Positions 1-8,568 of a stretch of DNA of 40,876 bases are shown piece after piece (positions within the stretch are counted from its first letter, which is position 1; the number at the start of each line of letters is the position of its first letter). The stretch comes from a virus. Position numbers and translations under genes: made by a program. Location: positions 1-40,876 of IMG/VR virus record IMGVR_UViG_3300030110_002312; one strand, given 5' to 3'. The notes beneath the pieces are model-generated. The model had not been told where the DNA came from. It worked only from the letters and a program-made list of their open reading frames with translations, and did no database searches.

Positions 1-99
1 CTTACATTAGTCCACCATTTATTTAAACGTGAAGGTTGATTCCAAATTTCTAATGTTTCAATTGCTTGACCAATAAAAGGTTTAGCATCTTCCATAAAT
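1..99. repeat. Terminal direct repeat (circular contig overlap)
   Basis: These 99 bases are identical to 40778-40876. An open reading frame continues in frame across the join, so the repeat is best read as the overlap left when a circular or circularly permuted genome is assembled, with a true unit of about 40,777 bp. A genuine 99-bp packaged terminal repeat inside a coding gene is less likely but not excluded. Confidence 0.9.
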
Positions 100-1949
100 T
101 CTTTTTGTGCCATTTGTTTCCATGCTGTATCACTATTAAAATCCATAGCTTTTATTGTTTGATTTAATAACGTCATTACGTCTGCAAACTCTTTACCAAA
201 ACCATCAATACCTTTAAAAGCTTCTAACATAATATCGCGTTGTCTTTTTGTACCAAATACTTTTTTATAAAAAGAACCTCCAAGATTATTAGCACTAAAC
301 AAATTATCGTCTTTTATAACAGACTCAAAAACGTTTTCTAAATGACCTCTAACAAGTTGATTCCATTCATTACCTTTGCCGTGTTTGAAAAATAATTCTC
401 TTGCATCTTTAACATCAGCAACACTGCTTTTATTTGAATTAAAGATTATTTTTCCAACATCAGCAAACATATTTTCATTTTGTTTAGCTATTTGGTTAAC
501 AAAACCACCTTTAATTTTGTCTATGTTTGGTACGCCATGTTCATATATTTGTCTTGCTTTAGCGTAATCAGAACTAGCGTTATCCATATTACCTAAAAGA
601 CTTTCTTTAATTTTTGTAAAATTAACAATGTTTCCTTTAGCAATAGATGTATCTGTTCTTCCAGCAGAATTAAGTATTTGATCTATTTCTCTTTTTATTT
701 GATCTAATGATTGTAAATTTGTTTCTGGAACTAATTTTTTTTGTGTTTGTAAAACACCATTTCGTGTTGGTCCTTGAACTGGAACATCAATTTCTCTATA
801 TAACATACTTTTTACATTATGTAATTTAGCAAGAGTATTTCCTTTTGAAACTTTAATTAATTCATCAATAAGATTAATGGTACTTCCAACATCAACATTA
901 TCTACTTGAAATGCTTTATTATAAAAAGCTTTAGCTTTATCAATAAGTATTCTTTCTTCACCTTTAATAATTGCCTGTGATCCAGATATAGCTTCTTTAA
1001 AAGCTAAATCAGGTGCTATTTCTTTTTCTGATATGTTAACAAACAATTTGTATATAGCATCCTTAACTTCGCCATTTCGCATGTTATAAAATGCATTTAA
1101 AATTTCATCTGAATTTGGTTTATTAGCTAAAAGTTTTTGTAATTTAATTAATCGTGGATCTCCACTAGCTTCACCATGTGTTAACGGAATTTTATATTTT
1201 TTAGATAAAATATCTATTTTGTTTTTTGTTTTAGTGTTAAATTTTTGAAATCTATCACCAATTTTAAAATTTTTAATTCTACTAGGTAATGTTTGTAAAA
1301 CTTTATTTATAACAGGTGTAAGTAACTTATTAGCTACAAGTTGACCTCCTCCTTCAATAAGACCAGCAGTACCAACATGAATTGCTCTTTGACCAATTGG
1401 CAATTCTTCACCAGTTAATTTGTAAGACAAACCTTGTCTAAAACCTTCACCAGCCATACCACTAGCACCAGCAACAACAGGATTACCATAGCTTGCTAAT
1501 GCGCCTGCTGTACCACTTACAATTGGAATTGCGGGACCTGTTGCTCGTAACATCCATTCATCTAAATTTGCTGGATTGTTTTTTACAGCAGAAAAATTAG
1601 GCGTTGCATAATATAATTTTTGGTCATTACCTAAATAATAAATTCTACCATCTACTTGACCAAAACGTTTAATTGCTTCTTTTGGGTCCATATCAGGAAA
1701 TTTACTTTTTGCATAAGCTACAACCGAATAATATGAATCATGTGGCAAAGAACCAACGGCTATCCCAGTATTATCAATGTAATTATTTTCATGTATTTCT
1801 GGGTACATAGTTGTAAGTTTGCCTGCTGTAGTATCAGTATTGCTTACTTCCATGTTACCTAATTCGCTTGTATCGTCTTTTAAAACTGGACCTTCTATTA
1901 CTTCATTTTGAATTTCAGTTGACCAATCTTTAGCTTGTGCTGTTCCCAT
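1..1949 (-). CDS. Large ejection/internal virion protein, first 649 residues
   Basis: This leftward frame is open from ATG 1949 to base 1 and continues in frame at 40777-40567, giving 719 residues in all. It begins MGTAQAKDWSTE. Around residues 130-180 there is a Gly/Ala-rich hydrophobic stretch (RATGPAIPIVSGTAGALASY, then VAGASGMAGEG), followed by a long, charged, largely helical region. Size, composition and place at the end of the head-tail gene series match the DNA-ejection (inner core) proteins of podoviruses, which enter the envelope with the DNA. The family assignment is by context; no catalytic motif was recognised. The start overlaps the stop of the upstream 460-residue gene as TAATG, implying coupled translation. 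Confidence 0.75.
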   Translation of the reverse strand, partial: MGTAQAKDWSTEIQNEVIEGPVLKDDTSELGNMEVSNTDTTAGKLTTMYPEIHENNYIDNTGIAVGSLPHDSYYSVVAYAKSKFPDMDPKEAIKRFGQVDGRIYYLGNDQKLYYATPNFSAVKNNPANLDEWMLRATGPAIPIVSGTAGALASYGNPVVAGASGMAGEGFRQGLSYKLTGEELPIGQRAIHVGTAGLIEGGGQLVANKLLTPVINKVLQTLPSRIKNFKIGDRFQKFNTKTKNKIDILSKKYKIPLTHGEASGDPRLIKLQKLLANKPNSDEILNAFYNMRNGEVKDAIYKLFVNISEKEIAPDLAFKEAISGSQAIIKGEERILIDKAKAFYNKAFQVDNVDVGSTINLIDELIKVSKGNTLAKLHNVKSMLYREIDVPVQGPTRNGVLQTQKKLVPETNLQSLDQIKREIDQILNSAGRTDTSIAKGNIVNFTKIKESLLGNMDNASSDYAKARQIYEHGVPNIDKIKGGFVNQIAKQNENMFADVGKIIFNSNKSSVADVKDARELFFKHGKGNEWNQLVRGHLENVFESVIKDDNLFSANNLGGSFYKKVFGTKRQRDIMLEAFKGIDGFGKEFADVMTLLNQTIKAMDFNSDTAWKQMAQKEFMEDAKPFIGQAIETLEIWNQPSRLNKWWTNV

Positions 1950-3331
1950 TATCTTATATTCTCCAATGTAAAGACATTGTTATCTGGATTACCATACATT
2001 AATAATTTTAATTGCCTTTTAACTTCTAAATCTATTTCTTCTTCTGATTTATCTTTCCAATTATCATCAAGTTGTAGTTCTAATTTTAATTCATTACCTA
2101 TATCATTAACGTATTTATCAACGCTTGATAAAGTCATAATTGCTTCTGGATTTAGATTGCCGTTAGCATCCGTTGGTATATTTAAACCTGAACGTAAAAT
2201 TAAATTATAACGAATAGTTGATTTCATCGCGTTATCTAAAATACCATTTAATTTAGCTTCATATTCTGTAGGTGATAATTTTCTTGGATCAGCAAAGCCT
2301 TTTAAGATACGTTCAGCTTCCTTTTCTGACATTTGCGCGCCTGTAATACTTTTAATGTAAGCATTTGTCATTTCCCATGATTTTTGTTCCCATTCAGAAT
2401 ATGCTGTAATTAATGCTTTATCTTCTTCTGAAATGTCACCAAAAATATTCCAATCACCTAAACCATCTTTTATTTTTAAATAATTAATTTTCCATTTTGT
2501 AGGTAATTGACTAAATTCTGGTTTATATAATTCTTTTATTTCTTTAAATCCTTCAAAATTAACACTGTTATTAATTATTTGTTGTTCAAGATTTTTCTTA
2601 GTTCCTTTTTCTAAAGTACCAGAACCTAAACCTTTACCAATAGTTACAGAACCATCGGCACCAATATTAATTGTTTGACCCATTATATCGGCTATTATTA
2701 TTTCTTTTCTTTTGTCCTGATCTGTAATACCAGCTAAATCCATTTTCTTTTCTATTGCTAATTTAGAACCTGTAGAATATGCATCTATATTTTTAATGTA
2801 TTCGTTTTGTGTAACTCTCATTTCTTTACCGTCAGCCGTACGAACTACGTCTATATATTTATTACCAGCTTTTTGGTTTTCCATATAAGCATTAGTTAAA
2901 AACGTAGCGCCTTCTTTTGGGCCTAATGTTAAAGCAAATGCTCTTTGTTCATCATTTACATAATCACTTTGTAATAATTTATAAAAAGTTTCTTTTTTTT
3001 GTACTTCATCTTGCAACGCTGTTGTTGTTTGAAGCTGGTTTGTTGCTCTATCAATAGATTTGTCGTATGTATTTGTGCCTTGATCTACCATTTGTTTTAA
3101 GATCATTGCTGTATTAACATTTTCATTAGCAGGACGTGGACCAGCTAAAGCCATTGCGGTTAAACCCGCATCTAACAAACCTCTACCTCTAGCTTTTCTA
3201 ACAGTATCAACGCCTAAAAGATTAGCCATTTGATTACCTTCAAGATTAGGTAACATCATATTCATAACTTTATCTAATGCATCTGCCATACTAACCGAAC
3301 ATTGCTCCTGCGCCACCAAGTAAAGCGCCAC
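1949..3331 (-). CDS. Putative ejection/internal virion protein (460 aa)
   Basis: The 460-residue product has a short Ala/Gly-rich segment near residues 45-65 (GLLDAGLTAMALAGPRPANE), then long helical, Lys/Glu/Gln-rich sequence to the end. It follows the 275-residue virion protein with a 41-base overlap and precedes the 719-residue protein with a TAATG overlap, so the three are probably made together. In podoviruses this position holds the set of ejected proteins that form the channel across the envelope. I did not recognise a named family. It could also be a tail-hub component. Confidence 0.65.
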   Translation of the reverse strand: MALYLVAQEQCSVSMADALDKVMNMMLPNLEGNQMANLLGVDTVRKARGRGLLDAGLTAMALAGPRPANENVNTAMILKQMVDQGTNTYDKSIDRATNQLQTTTALQDEVQKKETFYKLLQSDYVNDEQRAFALTLGPKEGATFLTNAYMENQKAGNKYIDVVRTADGKEMRVTQNEYIKNIDAYSTGSKLAIEKKMDLAGITDQDKRKEIIIADIMGQTINIGADGSVTIGKGLGSGTLEKGTKKNLEQQIINNSVNFEGFKEIKELYKPEFSQLPTKWKINYLKIKDGLGDWNIFGDISEEDKALITAYSEWEQKSWEMTNAYIKSITGAQMSEKEAERILKGFADPRKLSPTEYEAKLNGILDNAMKSTIRYNLILRSGLNIPTDANGNLNPEAIMTLSSVDKYVNDIGNELKLELQLDDNWKDKSEEEIDLEVKRQLKLLMYGNPDNNVFTLENIR

Positions 3332-4118
3332 CTAATAAATAAGGATTTGCTGAACCAGTTGCACCAATCATATCGTAAATACCAGCACCACTAGAAGCAC
3401 CACCAAGTAAACCCATAATAGGATTTTTAGTAAGAGGTGCTATAGTTGATTGAGATGTTCCAAAAGGACCACCAACACTTGCTTGATATTCTCTTAATTT
3501 TTCGTATGGTTTTCTTTGTTCAAATTCAAAACGTTTTATTGCATCTTGCAACATTCTTTCTGATAATTCTTCTCTTGCTCCACCTACTGTTTGTAGTTTA
3601 GCAATATCCGAATAATCCATGTCACCTAATTGAGGTGCTTTTAATGACATTGCATCCATAACAGCACGTTCTCTGTTATAATTATCTCCATACACTTTGT
3701 TAGCTAAGTCACCTAATGCTTCCGTCATTGCGCCTGTATGCGCGCCACTTTCATAACGACCGCCTTGTGCAAAATTTGTGTTTACATTAGTTTTAACTTT
3801 ATCAGCCATTGTAGTAAATAAATTGTTTAAATACGGATTTGTTGTAGGATTAAGAAAATTACCCGACATAACATTATCAGCGTATGTTTGTGATTTATTA
3901 AGTAATGGGTTGCCTTGTAATGCTCTTGCTTTCGCTAATTGCAAAGCTGTTTCTGTTTCTGAAGCAAAAGGAACATACGTTTGATTTGGATAATAATTAG
4001 GTGTACTCGCATTAAATAATTCTTCCGCACGTTCAAATCCTTTTTCTAAATACGGTGATTGTACCTTCCACGGTTCCGTAATTGTTTGTGTTGTTTGTGT
4101 ACCTGCACTTTTACTCAT
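3291..4118 (-). CDS. Putative ejection protein with Gly/Ala-rich C-terminal membrane segment (275 aa)
   Basis: The N-terminal two thirds are helical and polar (residues 15-60 resemble the EPW..Q.PYL..GF..A..L start common in marine podophage virion proteins). The last 50 residues are Gly/Ala-rich and hydrophobic (GLLGGASSGAGIYDMIGA, LLGGALLGGAGAMFG), suitable for insertion into a membrane after ejection. ATG 4118 overlaps the stop of the gene upstream (ATGA). By order it corresponds to the small ejection protein of podoviruses; function is inferred from composition and position. Confidence 0.65.
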   Translation of the reverse strand: MSKSAGTQTTQTITEPWKVQSPYLEKGFERAEELFNASTPNYYPNQTYVPFASETETALQLAKARALQGNPLLNKSQTYADNVMSGNFLNPTTNPYLNNLFTTMADKVKTNVNTNFAQGGRYESGAHTGAMTEALGDLANKVYGDNYNRERAVMDAMSLKAPQLGDMDYSDIAKLQTVGGAREELSERMLQDAIKRFEFEQRKPYEKLREYQASVGGPFGTSQSTIAPLTKNPIMGLLGGASSGAGIYDMIGATGSANPYLLGGALLGGAGAMFG

Positions 4119-4570
4119 AATAATTCCTTTGTCATAACAATATGTTTTGCTTCATAATCCTTTAATTTTTTTAACCATCCTTTACGTCCGACTAATTCAA
4201 TACGTTTAATATTATTGGCTACTGCCCATGCTTCTACTTGTCTTGTTAAATCATCTAACCAAGAATGTAAGTTTGAACCACCAGCTAAGAACCAACGACA
4301 TACTTTAAATTGAGGATATTCAATTATTTGTGTTAAAACGGCTGACTCTACTTTATCTTTCCAGCTTATCCATAGTTGCATTTCTTTTTTTAAAATTGCA
4401 TCTAATAAATTTTTACCACTATATGAATTATCGTCATACATTATCCCTTTTAATAATAGCGGTTCTACTTGTTCCCAAATTGCAATAGCATTTTGAGGTG
4501 GAACGTAAGATACTATTCTAACCGATGATGATGTATTTGTATGTTCTGTCTGTTTGGCCATTGTTTGCAT
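4115..4570 (-). CDS. GNAT-like virion-operon protein (about 150 aa)
   Basis: The protein resembles acetyltransferase-fold proteins encoded in podophage virion operons; T7 gp13 is the usual comparison. A predicted alternation of strands and helices is visible (AIAIWEQVEPLLLKGI, MQLWISWKDKVESAVLTQII, WAVANNIKRIELVGRKGWL), and the C-terminal part ends with an EAKHIVMTKEL strand typical of that fold. A clear acetyl-CoA loop (Q/RxxGxG/A) was not found, so catalysis is doubtful. ATG 4570 and ATG 4561 are both possible; neither has a clear ribosome binding site, and both overlap the upstream gene. Confidence 0.55.
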   Translation of the reverse strand: MQTMAKQTEHTNTSSSVRIVSYVPPQNAIAIWEQVEPLLLKGIMYDDNSYSGKNLLDAILKKEMQLWISWKDKVESAVLTQIIEYPQFKVCRWFLAGGSNLHSWLDDLTRQVEAWAVANNIKRIELVGRKGWLKKLKDYEAKHIVMTKELL

Positions 4571-4844
4571 GTGTTAAAGTTGCTGTTTGTTTTCCTTGTG
4601 CTGAAACATATAAACTTGTTATTCCTGCCGAAGCGTTAGCTGTTGTCGGCATAAAAACAATAACACTATCACCACCTAAACGTCTATCAGACAACGTTGT
4701 TGTTGTTTGACTGGCGGTTAGTGTAACTGATCCTGTTGAGTTTAGTTTTCCATCTAAGGAATTGTTAACTACAATGGCTAATTGTCGTCGATGTTCTTCT
4801 GGTATTGGATTAGATAACGGTACAGCTTGAAACTGATTAGCCAT
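4518..4844 (-). CDS. Small virion-operon protein (108 aa)
   Basis: Unrecognised. Residues 1-35 look helical and polar (NPIPEEHRRQLAIVVNNSLDG). Residues 36-108 are Thr/Ser/Ala-rich beta-type sequence (STGSVTLTASQTTTTLSDRR, FMPTTANASAGI) ending KYIIIG. Such a helix plus beta sandwich suits a small tail decoration or connector protein. The stop of the 494-residue tail protein overlaps its ATG (TAATG), so it is translated with the tail genes. Confidence 0.6.
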   Translation of the reverse strand: MANQFQAVPLSNPIPEEHRRQLAIVVNNSLDGKLNSTGSVTLTASQTTTTLSDRRLGGDSVIVFMPTTANASAGITSLYVSAQGKQTATLTHANNGQTDRTYKYIIIG

Positions 4845-6328
4845 TATCTTTTCCCTTCAGGTCTTGCATCGACATCAACACCCTGCATATTCGTAAAATT
4901 TCCATTTACTGAAACTCGTAATCGGTGATACCTAGAATTAGTTCTAAGAGGACAATCACCTGAAGATTTAACTGTTACAGCACTACCTGTTGTTACGGAG
5001 TCTGCTTGGGAAGAACGTGTAATCGGTGTTACCGTAATTGTTGTGTTTTCCCCGTTAGCATCCACAATAGGTCTAGCGTTAATCAGTGTAGATCTTTTTC
5101 CTTCTGCTCCTTCAAATTCTGTCGTATCAACGGTTGCAGTCATAGATCCACCCATAAATTTTCCAAACTTTTTGTCGCTTGAAAATCCTGCTAAACCTAA
5201 AACACCTTCTTGATAATAATAAGAGTCTAAAGGTTTTGGCAAATCATCAACAGAACCCAAAACATCTAAACTTTCTAAAGTTGTAAATGCTTCCTGGGAA
5301 GCTGTCCCTATAAAGTCCAAGTCTTGTCCTGAACAAGTTGACCATGAATCCGTTGAATAATTATAAACAACCATTTTATTATTAATAGTTGAACTACCTG
5401 TTGCACCAGAACCACGATAAGAAACAACATATAAACTATTATTAGTATCAATAGCTGAACATATTCCATCAAAGTTTGATGATAAATCATTAAGAAAAAA
5501 TTCGTCAATTTTACCTTTTCCTATTGGGGTAATTTGTGAACCGTTAGTAATCTTATAAAATCCATCTTGAGATAAAAAGAATATATCAGATCCTACATTA
5601 GCAATAGATTTAGGAGCAAAAGCACCTATATTATCTGCCACTTTAGAAAACTGAAAAATCAATGGAGTACCAACAAAATCGGCTCTCCAAATTGCTTTAT
5701 CTGTAAATATTACGCCAAAAGACTCACCACCTACTATTCCTTGTATATTACCTGTATCAGGTAAGTCCTGATAGTCTGACATAGTAGTTTGTGATACGGT
5801 AAATGTGGTTGGATCATTTATCCCTGACCATTTTACGCGGTTTGAATATGTTGTGCTACTTTCTATTGTATATCCTGTAAAAACAAAATCTCTTATAACT
5901 GCAACATATTTAGCTTTTAGTGATACTAAATCAGCAAAAGCTGTTGATGTTCCTTCTACAAAAGACTGAATATTATCAGCAAAGTTAGTAGCAATAACTC
6001 TGCTACCAAATTGGCAGAAAGACCAAAAGTCACGACTATTTTCTGTAGTTGAATTATTGTAACCTCCCGCCTTTGATTTATCCACGAATACAATACTGCT
6101 ATTCATTTGATATAATTTAGTAGCATCACCACAATAATTGGTTGTGCCACTAGAACTTAATTGTGTATGCAATCCACAAGCTGAACCTGTTAATGCTGTT
6201 GTTGTTAATTCTTTAAAAGATGGAAAACTTTTATATCCTTTAGCTAAAGGTATAACGTTATCTACTTTCATGCTTCCTCTATTTTGAAAAGAAGGCATAT
6301 CAGACATTAATTGCCCGAACTCAATCAT
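4844..6328 (-). CDS. Tail hub / DNA-stabilisation-like protein (494 aa)
   Basis: The 494-residue product begins with a short stretch resembling the N-terminus of P22 gp10-like packaged-DNA-stabilisation proteins (residues 1-40, PSFQNRGSMKVDNVIPLAKGY). A long beta-rich body follows with repeated blade-like strands (VIRDFVFTGY, GVIFTDKAIWRADF, DIFFLSQDGFYKI), suggesting a propeller. It sits directly after the adaptor gene, where podoviruses encode the hub that plugs the portal. Its final residues are DARPEGKR. The gp10 assignment rests on order and fold-like pattern, not on a database match. Confidence 0.65.
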   Translation of the reverse strand: MIEFGQLMSDMPSFQNRGSMKVDNVIPLAKGYKSFPSFKELTTTALTGSACGLHTQLSSSGTTNYCGDATKLYQMNSSIVFVDKSKAGGYNNSTTENSRDFWSFCQFGSRVIATNFADNIQSFVEGTSTAFADLVSLKAKYVAVIRDFVFTGYTIESSTTYSNRVKWSGINDPTTFTVSQTTMSDYQDLPDTGNIQGIVGGESFGVIFTDKAIWRADFVGTPLIFQFSKVADNIGAFAPKSIANVGSDIFFLSQDGFYKITNGSQITPIGKGKIDEFFLNDLSSNFDGICSAIDTNNSLYVVSYRGSGATGSSTINNKMVVYNYSTDSWSTCSGQDLDFIGTASQEAFTTLESLDVLGSVDDLPKPLDSYYYQEGVLGLAGFSSDKKFGKFMGGSMTATVDTTEFEGAEGKRSTLINARPIVDANGENTTITVTPITRSSQADSVTTGSAVTVKSSGDCPLRTNSRYHRLRVSVNGNFTNMQGVDVDARPEGKR

Positions 6329-6948
6329 GCAACACTCTTAGCAGTCATTTGCAACGGACCTGATGAATGTCGTCCAACCTCATCAGATGCATTAGCTACT
6401 TTAACTGCTTCTCTATATAATTCTGCCCATGTTCCTAATCGTTCATCTTGCATTAAAAAAGGTGCTGACTCTAACAAAGAAGCATACAAATATAAATCTG
6501 GATGATTTGTTAAAATAGCGTTTGATGTGTTACTATCACTTAATGCAGTTGGTTTAGAATAATACGCCCATTCAATAGAATAACTACTATCAGGCGTTGG
6601 ACCAAAGTATAATTTTTCACCTATAACAGTTTGATAAATTGGTTCCCCGCTTGTTACACCGCCATAGTTTCTTGTTAGTTCAAAAGGTGACATGTAACGT
6701 AATACAATTTTAGGTGTTGTATTTAATGCTACATATCGAAACTCTAAAAAGTTTGTTGGTAAAGAAATATAATTAGTACCACCTGTTGCTGTTGCTGTTG
6801 CCACGTTTTCCATAATTCGTAATCTTAAATCTCTGCCGTGTCTTGCTTCGGCCAATGCAATAAAATCAGGAATATATGACGTTAAATCATCGCGGTTTAA
6901 ATAATTTGCTATTGATGTTTTTAAATTTGCGAATGTGTCTAAAGCCAT
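6325..6948 (-). CDS. Head-tail adaptor protein (207 aa, SU10-like)
   Basis: The sequence starts MALDTFANLKTSIANYLNR with IPDFIALAEARHGRDLRLRI at residues 25-45, the typical opening of the phage adaptor family that forms a ring under the portal in SU10-type podoviruses. Central residues give a beta segment with conserved aromatic positions (NFLEFRYVAL, RYMSPFELTR, GEKLYFGPTP) and the C-terminal third is helical (LYLYASLLESAPFL). It lies between a 107-residue gene and the tail hub with 4-base overlaps. Good match to the family as I know it. Confidence 0.8.
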   Translation of the reverse strand: MALDTFANLKTSIANYLNRDDLTSYIPDFIALAEARHGRDLRLRIMENVATATATGGTNYISLPTNFLEFRYVALNTTPKIVLRYMSPFELTRNYGGVTSGEPIYQTVIGEKLYFGPTPDSSYSIEWAYYSKPTALSDSNTSNAILTNHPDLYLYASLLESAPFLMQDERLGTWAELYREAVKVANASDEVGRHSSGPLQMTAKSVA

Positions 6949-7271
6949 TATATATCACCGTGCCATGTTCTAAAATATTGAAATTCATTACTGTTTAATT
7001 TTTGTTTAACTTTTTTCCAATCGTTAGGATCAAAAAAATTTATTCCTTCTTTGCGCCATTGTTCAATAACTATTCTTGGAATACATGCTACATGTTTCAT
7101 AAAATTACCGCTTTGATCTATATGATTCATTTCTATTTTATTTGCATTTAAAATAGGTTTAACATCTTGTTCTTGATATAAAGTTGTTCTATCTTCAGCT
7201 TCATCATAATGAAAATATTGTCGCACATCTGATGGATTAAAGGGTTTATTTAATGGTGTTAAATTGGACAT
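6948..7271 (-). CDS. Small virion-operon protein (107 aa)
   Basis: Unrecognised. It is a polar protein with aromatic residues (VRQYFHYDEAEDRTTLYQEQ, EFQYFRTWHGDI) and a central IPRIVIEQWRKEGI helix. It is preceded by a good ribosome binding site (AAGG, about 6 bases before ATG) and overlaps the adaptor gene by one base. Position between capsid and adaptor suggests a head-completion protein. It is the first leftward gene after the rightward accessory gene at 7374, so it may need read-through or its own promoter. Confidence 0.65.
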   Translation of the reverse strand: MSNLTPLNKPFNPSDVRQYFHYDEAEDRTTLYQEQDVKPILNANKIEMNHIDQSGNFMKHVACIPRIVIEQWRKEGINFFDPNDWKKVKQKLNSNEFQYFRTWHGDI

Positions 7272-7316
7272 ATTTTCCTTGTTTTCTGCGGTTTTTTAAG
7301 TTTATAAATTATTTAT

Positions 7317-7346
7317 TTGACATATAACATTGTTATAGGGTATAAC
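7317..7346 (+). promoter_or_regulatory. Rightward promoter of the 67-aa accessory gene
   Basis: A perfect TTGACA (7317-7322) and TATAAC (7341-7346) are separated by 18 bases. Two copies of the phage palindrome lie within it, one filling the spacer and one covering the -10. The layout is nearly identical to the promoter at 15873. Expected start of transcription is near 7353, ahead of a ribosome binding site at 7363. Confidence 0.75.
7323..7337. promoter_or_regulatory. Operator palindrome, site A1
   Basis: TATAACATTGTTATA, a perfect 15-bp palindrome with a single central base, occupies the spacer of the 7317 promoter. A bound protein here would block polymerase. Confidence 0.8.
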
Positions 7347-7355
7347 ATTGTTAAA
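7341..7355. promoter_or_regulatory. Operator palindrome, site A2
   Basis: TATAACATTGTTAAA differs from the perfect palindrome at one base. Its centre is 18 bp from that of A1 and it covers the -10 element and start point. Confidence 0.75.
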
Positions 7356-7373
7356 TAAACAAGAAGGTAAAAA

Positions 7374-7577
7374 ATGAAACAAATATCAAATAATAACGAA
7401 CTTGTAAGAAATGCAAGAAAACAAACTCATGTAGAACAATATGGTTCTGGTTTAGTTCATGCATTTTCAGTTTATCAAGATAAAAATACTAACTTAGAAT
7501 ATTTAGTTGATATTGATATAACTGATACTTCTAATATTAAAATTTCAAATATTGAACAAATAAAAGAGGGGGAATAA
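7374..7577 (+). CDS. Operator-controlled accessory (moron-like) protein (67 aa)
   Basis: This rightward gene is inserted between the leftward capsid and 107-residue genes and has its own promoter, operators, ribosome binding site (GAAGG, 7363-7367) and a hairpin at its stop codon. The product is small and polar, with an N-terminal helix (NNELVRNARKQTHVEQYG) and beta-type C-terminal half (LVDIDITDTSNIKISNIEQI). I do not recognise a family. Independent control and opposite orientation are the marks of a moron, often expressed in the prophage; that role is inferred. Confidence 0.75.
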   Translation: MKQISNNNELVRNARKQTHVEQYGSGLVHAFSVYQDKNTNLEYLVDIDITDTSNIKISNIEQIKEGE

Positions 7578-7585
7578 TCCCCCTC
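7566..7585 (-). terminator. Hairpin terminator after the capsid gene
   Basis: GAGGGGGA and TCCCCCTC pair over 8 bp around an ATAA loop. On the leftward strand the stem is followed by TTTTATTTG, so it should end or attenuate transcription 15-34 bases after the capsid stop codon. On the rightward strand there is no good T-run, though the stop codon of the 67-residue gene lies in the loop. Confidence 0.7.
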
Positions 7586-7599
7586 ACTCTTAATTAAAT

Positions 7600-8556
7600 T
7601 TACGAAGTAGTATTATCAAATACTCCACCACTAGCTTTTTCATTTTCACTAATAAGTGTGTATTCAACAATTAACTGAGATTTATGAGAATCACCTGTCA
7701 CTGATAAATCTTGTGTAGTGAATGGTCTTAAATAACCAACCGCCCATTTATCAGACTCTAGGATTAGTAGATCTCTTGTTCTTACTAATCTGTTTGGAAT
7801 AACTTTCATAGAACCGTAGTCACTACGATACACGTCAAAATAATCATTGATAGTACCGTTGTTATCGACAACGCTTCTAGTTGCATCAGCACGTCCAGTA
7901 AACGCGTTCATTTTTCTTTTGTTGAAAGATCCAACATGAACAACGTCAGGATTACCACCAGACTCAAAAATTAAGTCTAATGCACTTGTAAAAATTGCTT
8001 CTGTTAATGCTCTTTGAGTTCCATCAGTTCTAGCGTCCGTACCGTTTCCAGTAGGGGAAGCTGGTGAACCAGATGCACCCATAATGTCATTTGTAGCAAT
8101 CCAAGATTGGACTGATCCAAGTTCTCTTGCTGTTGATGAGTTTCCTGCAACACGCCCGTTGTTTAAACCAATCATCGCGTGTTCCATATCTCTTTTTAGT
8201 TCTTTAGATTTGTGCAACATTTGGAAAGCTTTTTCTTTCTTTCTTCCTGCTCTGTTAACAGCATCTAACGTATTAGATACTACAACAGTTTTATCTGCAA
8301 TTTGAGTGTAGTTTCCTACTCTTGCAGTTGTTAAAGAAGCGTCTAAAGTCGCTTCGTCGCCTTCAATTACTTTGTTATCAGCAACACTTGATAACGCTAA
8401 AGTTTGCCACTCATGAAAAGTATTTGTTACTTTTTGAGATTTCAACCCACTTAAAAATGGAGTTTCTGTAACTGCCACTAATGAAATTAGGTTCGTCAAA
8501 TCTTCACGATTACCAATGCTATCGTATGAATCGAAGGTGTTCGTAGGCTGTGCCAT
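7600..8556 (-). CDS. Major capsid protein (318 aa, SU10/DUF5309-like)
   Basis: The sequence matches the pattern of the DUF5309/SU10-like major head protein family: an N-arm with SYDSIGNREDLTNLI, the TPFLSGLKSQKV segment at about residues 33-44, HEWQTLAL shortly after, a central helix with KRDMEHAMIGLNNGRVAG, and a C-terminal beta part (DVYRSDYGSMKVIPNR, LLILESDKWAVGYLRPF). It forms the icosahedral shell with an HK97-type fold. It directly follows the scaffold gene with 12 bases between. A strong hairpin after its stop would let it be produced at a higher level than the genes beyond. Confidence 0.88.
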   Translation of the reverse strand: MAQPTNTFDSYDSIGNREDLTNLISLVAVTETPFLSGLKSQKVTNTFHEWQTLALSSVADNKVIEGDEATLDASLTTARVGNYTQIADKTVVVSNTLDAVNRAGRKKEKAFQMLHKSKELKRDMEHAMIGLNNGRVAGNSSTARELGSVQSWIATNDIMGASGSPASPTGNGTDARTDGTQRALTEAIFTSALDLIFESGGNPDVVHVGSFNKRKMNAFTGRADATRSVVDNNGTINDYFDVYRSDYGSMKVIPNRLVRTRDLLILESDKWAVGYLRPFTTQDLSVTGDSHKSQLIVEYTLISENEKASGGVFDNTTS

Positions 8557-8568
8557 ACAATTTCCTTT

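Noticed and set aside
1-99. Packaged direct terminal repeats as in T7-like phages
   Set aside because: T7-type repeats are normally longer and non-coding; this one lies inside an intact gene and equals a common assembler overlap length. Not strictly excluded.
376-567. Rightward ORF of 63 codons opposite the ejection protein gene
   Set aside because: It is the reverse frame of a long, well-supported leftward gene and has no ribosome binding site or family pattern.
2555-2575. Palindrome-like TTAACACTGTTATTA inside a virion gene
   Set aside because: Several mismatches to the operator consensus, no promoter beside it, and expected by chance in such AT-rich DNA.
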